From contig CM119270.1 in the NCBI GenBank assembly GCA_051294375.1, positions 2,971,213 to 3,035,212 on the forward strand: DNA of 64,000 nucleotides, written 5' to 3'. Each line of letters starts with the position of its first letter. Within the stretch, counting starts at the first letter, position 1. The DNA comes from Paraspadella gotoi. Taxonomy: Eukaryota; Chaetognatha. A program made the translations under genes and the position numbers. The notes below the pieces were generated by a model. The model was not told the origin of the DNA and did no database searches. It saw nothing but the letters and a program-made list of their open reading frames with translations. Shown here one piece after another: positions 57,928 through 64,000 of this stretch.

Positions 57928-60900
57928 TCACTCAATCTTGATTTTGATGATGTTGTCGTTGTTTCCGCCCCCAAATACATAAACCTCTCCATCAAGAAAA
58001 ACCGCCTGATGATTGCAAATGTGAAAAGATCCGGTATCCGAGAAAATCATTTCTTTCGTTTCTGCGTCGAAGATCCAAGTAGCGTGAGCTACATTTGTCT
58101 TGTCCTCGCCTCCGAGGATAATAAAGTGACGCTGAGAGATCGGGGTCATAGAGAAGTTGAAACGAGGCGACGGTTTTGTGCTCAGAAGAGGAATTTCGGT
58201 CCACCCGTTCCATTTCGTATCGAAGCACCACATGTCATAAAGCGGAGAATCACTGACTCCCCCAAAGATGTAAACCTTTTCCTTCAGTTCGGCGATGCCC
58301 ATATTTGCTCTTGGCGTCGGACGTCGTTCTTTGGTTTCGTCGAACCAACGAGACAAAGTCGGGGAAAATCGGAGAAGTTGGTTTGTACGACCTACATTAA
58401 AAAGAAAAGAAATTAAATTAAAATATTTTAAAGTAAAAATAAAATATAAGATCCATAAATAATGTTACTATTTCTAGATTTACTGTAGTAAACTGGGACA
58501 TAGGATAGAAAAAAAAAGGTTTCATTCATACAGAAATTACGAAAATATCGATTTTTATATTATTATTTATTATGTTATAAACTTTCTCTCTTTGTCTGAT
58601 ACAGAAATTACGAAAATATCGATTTTTATATTATATTTATTATGTTATAAACTTTCTTTCTTTGTCTGATAGTTTTTATTTTCTCTAGTTATATTTATTT
58701 AAATTTTCACATTATGTATCTTAACTCACAAGCGTGAACATCTCCACCAGGAAATAAGGACATTGATTTTTCACCATCATAGAGCTTTCCCCCGAAAAAG
58801 TAAAGATCTCGACCGTGACTCCAACCAACGTGATATTGTCGTTTCGCCGGCGTCGCGAAATTCCCCTTAAATTGGCTCCAAGTTCCATTGGTGTAGCTGA
58901 ACAACCTAATTTGTAATTTTACCAACTATTAAACAATTTAACTCACAAAGCATTTTTTTATTATTAGTATTTTTTTTCTGTATTATTAGATCCCAACTCT
59001 ATAATCCACTTTGTCGGTCCGTAGGTCCCCCCCCTGAATCTTGTCGGTCATTCACTTAAATCAAGTCAGAACTTCGAATTATGATAAATTATTGTGTGTG
59101 GGTAGTAAAGCTGCATATCAAATTTTTGATGGAATCGTAGGAGTGGAAAATAGTTAAAATTATTTATTTGAATTTTTAAAAGTTTCTCGCTCTCTATCTC
59201 TCTCTGATTGATTGATTTATTGATTGATTGATTGTTAATTTGGTTTAATGATTTATTGATAATTTTTTTAATAGATATATTAAGAAATCTGTTATGATTT
59301 AATTGGTTATGATTCGTTATGTTTCTCTCTCTAATTATTTATTCATGAATTTTCTTGTCACATTCATCCAACATCATTGTTTAATTTATTAATGATCTAT
59401 TATCATCACGTCAATGATTGATTATTAACATAGCTACTATTATCTCATCAATAGATCGTTATCATTTTAATAATTAATAATTGGGAATCAACAATAAAAG
59501 TGAAGATTGGGAAGTGATGATCGAGAAGTGACCATTTGGAAGTGATGTTCGGGGAAAAAAGATCTTGAAATGACATTTTTTTTCATTAATTTATTTTAAA
59601 AATAATTTTGCTGGCAAGATCACTATACTAGAAATATTTGGTTTTATGTTATGATCTGTTGTAATATGTGATGATCACAAATTAAAAGAATCATCATGAC
59701 TTATCATCTGGTTAGCTGCTTACCGCTAAATTATCGTAGGCAGATCCCACATTGTTTGCTCAAACTTGTTTAATTTTTTTTTTTATCATTTTGGAATATT
59801 TCTCACCCGTCTCTATTATAAACATATAAAACCCCTTTGTGCCAAACACCAAAAGATCCTAACGAAGAATGAGGAGGATTTCCTTGAGTCTTGATGCGAC
59901 TCCACGAATTGGTAATGTGATCGAAAATCCACATGAAGTTGGTAGGATAATTCAAAATGTTAATACCGCCCCAAATATGAATCAATCCGTTGATGATGAA
60001 GACCAGATGTCCAAAGGAAGATCCGGGCCATTTGGAAACATAATCGGCCTCATTGAAAAAAGTCTTACTCTGAGGACAAGAAATTCGCTCGACGTTTAAT
60101 TTTGATTGAATCTTGGAAAGATGAGGAATCGAAGATTCTGAACATAGAAGTGACAAATTTTAAAATCGTTTTTTGTTAGAATACAGAGAAACCTTTCTAT
60201 ATCACTTGATTGATGGGGAAGTGAAGCACTCTCGGTGTTAATCAAGTATACTTTAAAAGAGTTGATTAAAAGCTTATAGGGGCTTGCTATTGAAAAGACA
60301 GTAATTATCGTTATGTGTTAGTGACAGAACCGTTCAATATAAGCAGTCCCTGAGCTTCGGATCAGGCTGTAACACCATGTTACAGGCGGGTTAAGCGCCC
60401 CGTCCCTCTTAACTGCTAGGCGACCACATGACTTGCACCAATGGCCGCTGATGAACGGTTGGTGGATTTTAGTTCACCATACTATGTATTATTATCATGT
60501 ATACTACACAGTCTAATAAGCCAAACTATATTCTACAATGTATAAAGTATTAAGTTATTATGAAAATTTGCAAATTACTTGTTTCACTATTTTCTATTTT
60601 TATATTTTATGAAGGATTTAGTATTTAATCTTATTATTTATTCAAATATATATTGCTTTCTTTCTTAAAAATGTTTTATTTATCTAATAATTCAATTTGG
60701 GAAGGGGAAGTCAGTGTTGTCTTCTGGAAATAGAGGGAGCATCTATACAACACAAGGTTAGATTACTATCTGTCCTAGTTTTCTAATAGATATCACACAT
60801 CATTTCTGTTAGAAAGTCATTAATGAAAAATCATAATATCTAAGAGGCTATTATTATCTTATTTAGATAGTAATTGAATAGATAATAATGTAATATTTTA

Positions 60901-62536
60901 TGAATGAATACAATAGAAGTATTAAACAATAAAATTACCTCCCGTTATCAACTCTTGTTCATCTCCAACCTCTCCTTGATCATCCTCCAACAAGACCCCC
61001 TTCACCATCAACTCGTCGACGGCATCCCTCAACATCTCTTCGCTTTCCTCGACTTCGTCTTCAATCTTCCCACTTCTTCCTCATCTCCTCCAACCTTCGT
61101 CGAGCTTCAATCCGTCCAGACAATAAAGCCATTCGTCTTCGGATTGAGGGAAATCTTTGAAGAAGACGTGGACGATCCGCTTGAGGTCCTCGAAGGCTTT
61201 CTTGCTCTCGTCGTAAGTCATTTCTAGGATTTTGGAATGGCTTTTCGAAATTACTCCGGAATATTATCGATAACAGTGTTTTTGTCATATCACAAAGTTA
61301 TATCTATTGCAATATTAAAAATTGATTTTTTTGACCCCAAAAAACCTCCTGAATTTTGTTCAATTATAAAATTTTATAAATTTATTACTTTTTACTCTTT
61401 TAAAAGTAAAATCGTTTGAATTTTTTCTTTAATAACTGGTTTCATATCTTTAATTATAAAAAAATATAAAATGGAACACCAAAATGGCGAAATACAAAAT
61501 TACATTTCAAATTTTCTAGTCTTGGGTTCCACTAATAAATAAATGATAGTAATATTTATTTGTTTATCAATAACTTATAATCACCTTTTCCTTCGTCGAC
61601 CACGATCAAATCTCTCTTCGCCAATAAAGATTTATTTGTTTATCAATAACTTTTAATCACCTTTTCCTTCGTCGACCACGATCAAATCTCTCTTTGCCAA
61701 CAAAGATTTATTTGTTTATCAATAACTTTTAATTACCTTTTCCTTTGTTGACCACAATCAAATCTCTCTTTGCCAATAAAGATTTATTTGTTTATCAATA
61801 ACTTATAATCACCTTTTCCTTCGTCGACCACGATCAAATCTTTCTTCGCCAATAAAGATTTATTTGTTTATCAATAACTTTTAATCACCTTTTACTTCGT
61901 CGACCACGATCAAATTTTTCTTCGCCAATAAAGATTTATTTGTTTATCAATAACTTTTAATCATCTTTTACTTCGTCGACCACGATCAAATCTTTCTTCG
62001 CCAATAAAGATTTATTTGTTTATCAATAACTTTTAATCACCTTTTCCTTCATCGACCACGATCAAATCTCTCTTCGCCAATAAAGATTTATTTGTTAACT
62101 TATAATTACCTTTTCCTTCGTCGACCACAATCAAATCTCTCTTCGCCAATAAAGATTCCACCGCCATCTTAACGTCGTCATCTTCGATCTCTTCCTCGAA
62201 AATGTGACGAAATAAACTCAAGTCGCAAGATTCGAAGACTGGGACGAACTTATCGCCTATAGTTTCGCCGCTGAGTCCGTCCAGATGATCGTAGCTTCTG
62301 AGGACGTCTTGATTCTTGAGACACCACCGGTTCCAGAGGGCGCCGTCGTCCCAAGATTTAGAGAAGACCCTCTCGAGATAAACTCTGAAGAACTCGCGAC
62401 ACATTCGGGGACTCCAGCTGAGGACGGCTTCCGAGTAGCGGAGATAAAGAGCCTCGGAGATTGACGGAGAGTTGGAGACGATGTCCAGATTCGAGGGGCT
62501 TGCGAGTAGGCGGAAGAGACTTCCGGCGGCGGCCAT
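57928..62536 (-). CDS. Kelch-repeat protein with novel N-terminal domain
   Basis: Five minus-strand exons join in phase: 62536-62110, 61223-60939, 60137-59807, 58905-58730 and 58391-57928 (561 codons including the stop). Residues 239-560 hold about five to six kelch blades, visible as LIHIWGGIN, LYFFGG, VYIFGGVSDSPLYDMWCFD, FIILGGEDK and VYVFGGGNND, most followed by a conserved Trp (WSRI, WTEI); they should fold as a beta-propeller used in protein binding. Residues 1-237 are helical and acidic and match no domain I recognise (no BTB, BACK or F-box seen). Two segments resemble each other, AVESLLAKRDLIVVDEGK near 125 and AVDELMVKGVLLEDDQG near 215, suggesting an internal duplication. The start ATG at 62536 follows an in-frame TGA upstream and begins MAAAGSLFRLL. 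Exon 2 contains an in-frame TGA (61083-61081); both halves are in frame with the flanking exons, so this is a sequencing error, a premature stop or a 36-nt GT-AG intron at 61094-61059. The exon 1 donor lies in a tandem array. Confidence 0.85.
60288..60486 (-). mobile_element. SINE-like element copy in kelch intron 2
   Basis: It matches the family from the tail (AAGACAGTAATTATC) through CTGTAACACCATGTTACAG to GGTGGATTTTAGTTCACCAT. The B-box portion is deleted. It lies in intron 60138-60938, in the same orientation as the kelch gene. An eroded R2-like stretch precedes it at 60190-60287. Confidence 0.7.
61059..61094 (-). other. In-frame TGA or 36-nt cryptic intron in kelch exon 2
   Basis: On the minus strand the reading frame runs ...LDEGWRR, TGA, GRSGKIEDEVEE..., and both sides connect in phase to neighbouring exons. 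The TGA is at 61083-61081. A 36-nt segment beginning GT and ending AG spans it; removing it keeps the frame. Neither a tiny intron nor a base error can be decided from the sequence. Confidence 0.6.
61581..62160 (-). repeat. 8-copy 76-bp array duplicating a splice donor
   Basis: Eight units start at 61581, 61657, 61733, 61809, 61885, 61961, 62037 and 62106 (plus coordinates), giving a 76-bp period except for the last interval, which is 69 bp. The unit at 62106 is the real end of kelch exon 1. Read on the minus strand, each unit contains about 46 nt of exon encoding SLLAKRDLIVVDEGK, the donor G|GTGATT or G|GTAATT, and about 30 nt of intron. The donor GT is kept in seven units and lost (AT) in the unit at 61961. 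Confidence 0.93.
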
Positions 62537-64000
62537 GACGGACGAGGAAGCGAAGTTGTGGCTTCAAAGTCAGTTGAGCTATTTTGAGAAAAACTGAATT
62601 AAAACCCACGATAAAAAGAAAAATATACGCGATAACAGTTAAAATCTTAATACAAGCCCAGGACCCGTTCCATGGCCAGGGATCAATCAACCTAAAATTG
62701 TAGAAATCTTAATTTACTGTATCTTAATCATTTTCTCACATCTTGTAAGAGGTTTTCTATTAAAAAATAATCATAGCGAATTTCCACAAAACAATTTTTC
62801 TATGACGCTGAAGAAGACTTGTAAACTAAAGCCGAAACATGTACGTCCTTATGTACTAATAAAATCGTTGTTGCAAATAAACTCAAACTTATTTCTACTA
62901 AAAAATAATCGAAAACTTTTAAAAATCTACCCAAAATGTTCATAAAAATTTAAACAAATTTTTTTCTTCAGTAAAACTAGATTTTCAAAAGAAAAATAAT
63001 TTTTTAACTGTAAGCTAAATTTCTACAACCAAATTTTTAACTTAAAACTGATTCTTTACAGTAAGCTCAATTTCTACTTCTTATATTTAATTCTTCTTTG
63101 GTACAAGTACATACTTGGAGTTGTATCACTAATAAGTCTAAAATAAACTACTCTACACATTTTTCAGACGGATTTTTATGCTTTTATAGTTTTATGAGTT
63201 AAAAAACTTATCAAATTTATTTCAAATTGACTTTTTACTTTATGTAAATGTTTATATCATAATATAGTTGCCCTATTTTCAAGGGAATCTCTGAAAAAAA
63301 AAATAAAATCTGAATTAAAAAAAATTAAAAACAGTAAGCCATTTTTTTAAGACATTGGCGTTTAACAAACTCCATCATCACATCCCGTATGTATGTTGTG
63401 GTGAATCTTGCAAAAGTAACGAGTACAGAATTTAACTTCCTTGACGAAGTGAAGTTAAAAACGAAGAGTTGCAGCTCAAACCGTTGGACTCTTCTTGAAG
63501 AAAAAAATATATTGGGCAAGAAAGGAAAGGTGGGGGAGATTCTATGAGCGCCTTTTTGGAAAAATGTTTTTCGTTTCAAAGATATTAAAGAATTAATCCC
63601 AAAAATTGACTAAAATAATCAAATTTTCTATGAAGGAAGGCAAATTATGAAAGTATCTTTTCATAGAATTGGAGTTCGTTACCTAAAGGTAATTCATGCC
63701 AAATTTTATGAGAAACCGCCTTACCGTTTGGGCTGCAACTCTTCAAATAGGTTTCTTTTATTTTATATAGTACAAAAAAATTCGAAAAAACGATGACGCC
63801 TTTGAAAAAATAGTAAAGTGAAAACATTTTCGGAATCGTCAGGAGCTCTCCTTTCGAAATCCGAGCTCGGCTTTAGCCTAATTATAATTTGAATTGAGTG
63901 ATCCCGGACCTTAAAGAAGTTGGGGATAGCACTCTTCAGCCCCACTTAGCGCCTTATCCACGCTGGGTCGCGACCGAAGGTGTCATGCTTAAAGGCGGGG
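62537..64000. other. AT-rich region upstream of kelch gene
   Basis: It holds the AGCCCAGGAC repeat (62655-62698) and the GCCGAAACATGT tail (62806-62882). The last 180 bp are GC-richer (CACGCTGGGTCGCGACCGAA) and may begin another element. No gene was recognised. Confidence 0.5.
62806..62882 (+). repeat. Second copy of the GCCGAAACATGT tail
   Basis: This is homologous to 15047-15115. It has CTGAAGA in place of CTGATGA, which would abolish a hammerhead core. It lies upstream of the kelch gene on the opposite strand. Confidence 0.5.

Noticed and set aside
61081-61083. TGA reassignment in this genome, suggested by in-frame TGA codons
   Set aside because: EndoU ends at a TGA where the family should end and the kelch gene ends at tandem TGA TGA; tryptophan is encoded by TGG throughout.
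62535-62599. Short plus-strand peptide starting opposite the kelch ATG (MTDEEAKLWLQSQLSYFEKN)
   Set aside because: The ATGs overlap because CATG is palindromic; the plus frame stops after about 20 codons and has no good donor.

Overview
This is a eukaryotic and almost certainly metazoan (invertebrate) nuclear contig. Two spliced genes with canonical GT-AG introns can be read exon by exon. They sit in AT-rich DNA that is unusually full of microsatellites, minisatellites and small non-autonomous transposons. Nothing identifies the species. The very high density of (GA)n/(CT)n tracts, the degenerate TTAGG-like arrays and the animal-type EndoU gene fit a repeat-rich invertebrate. Fifteen runs of N break the contig, and most of the long ones lie inside (GA)n/(CT)n tracts.

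Layout. 1-4.7 kb: a repeat-element end, a CpG-dense trinucleotide-rich block (0.2-1.7 kb), then possible minus-strand exons of an unrecognised gene (2.3-4.3 kb). 4.76-11.0 kb: a large imperfect inverted repeat. Its right arm carries exon 1 of the first real gene and its left arm carries a frame-broken copy of that exon. 10.38-13.54 kb (+): a seven-exon gene for a secreted EndoU/XendoU-family endoribonuclease, complete from signal peptide to stop. 13.6-20 kb: AT-rich DNA with two related terminal-inverted-repeat elements (one interrupted by a SINE-like insert), more SINE copies and a short conserved repeat tail. 20-57.9 kb: essentially no recognisable gene. It holds a chain of simple repeats (GA/CT, TTTGGG, ACAAT, AATGA, GGC, GAT, ATT), minisatellites with units of 7, 8, 9, 20, 23, 26, 27 and 129 bp, dispersed elements and gaps; a few short ORFs are noted at low confidence. 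57.93-62.54 kb (-): a five-exon kelch-repeat gene with an unrecognised N-terminal domain. Its first splice donor lies in an eight-copy 76-bp tandem array, and it has one in-frame TGA. 62.6-64 kb: AT-rich DNA with a second copy of the repeat tail.

The two genes show no functional link; they are neighbours about 44 kb apart. The most interesting observations concern how repeats touch gene structure. A (CT)n tract forms the acceptor tract of EndoU exon 4 and a (GA)n tract follows its donor. The kelch donor has been copied eight times, with one copy spaced to give an in-frame insertion. A family of TIR elements has cores of degenerate TTAGG-like satellite.
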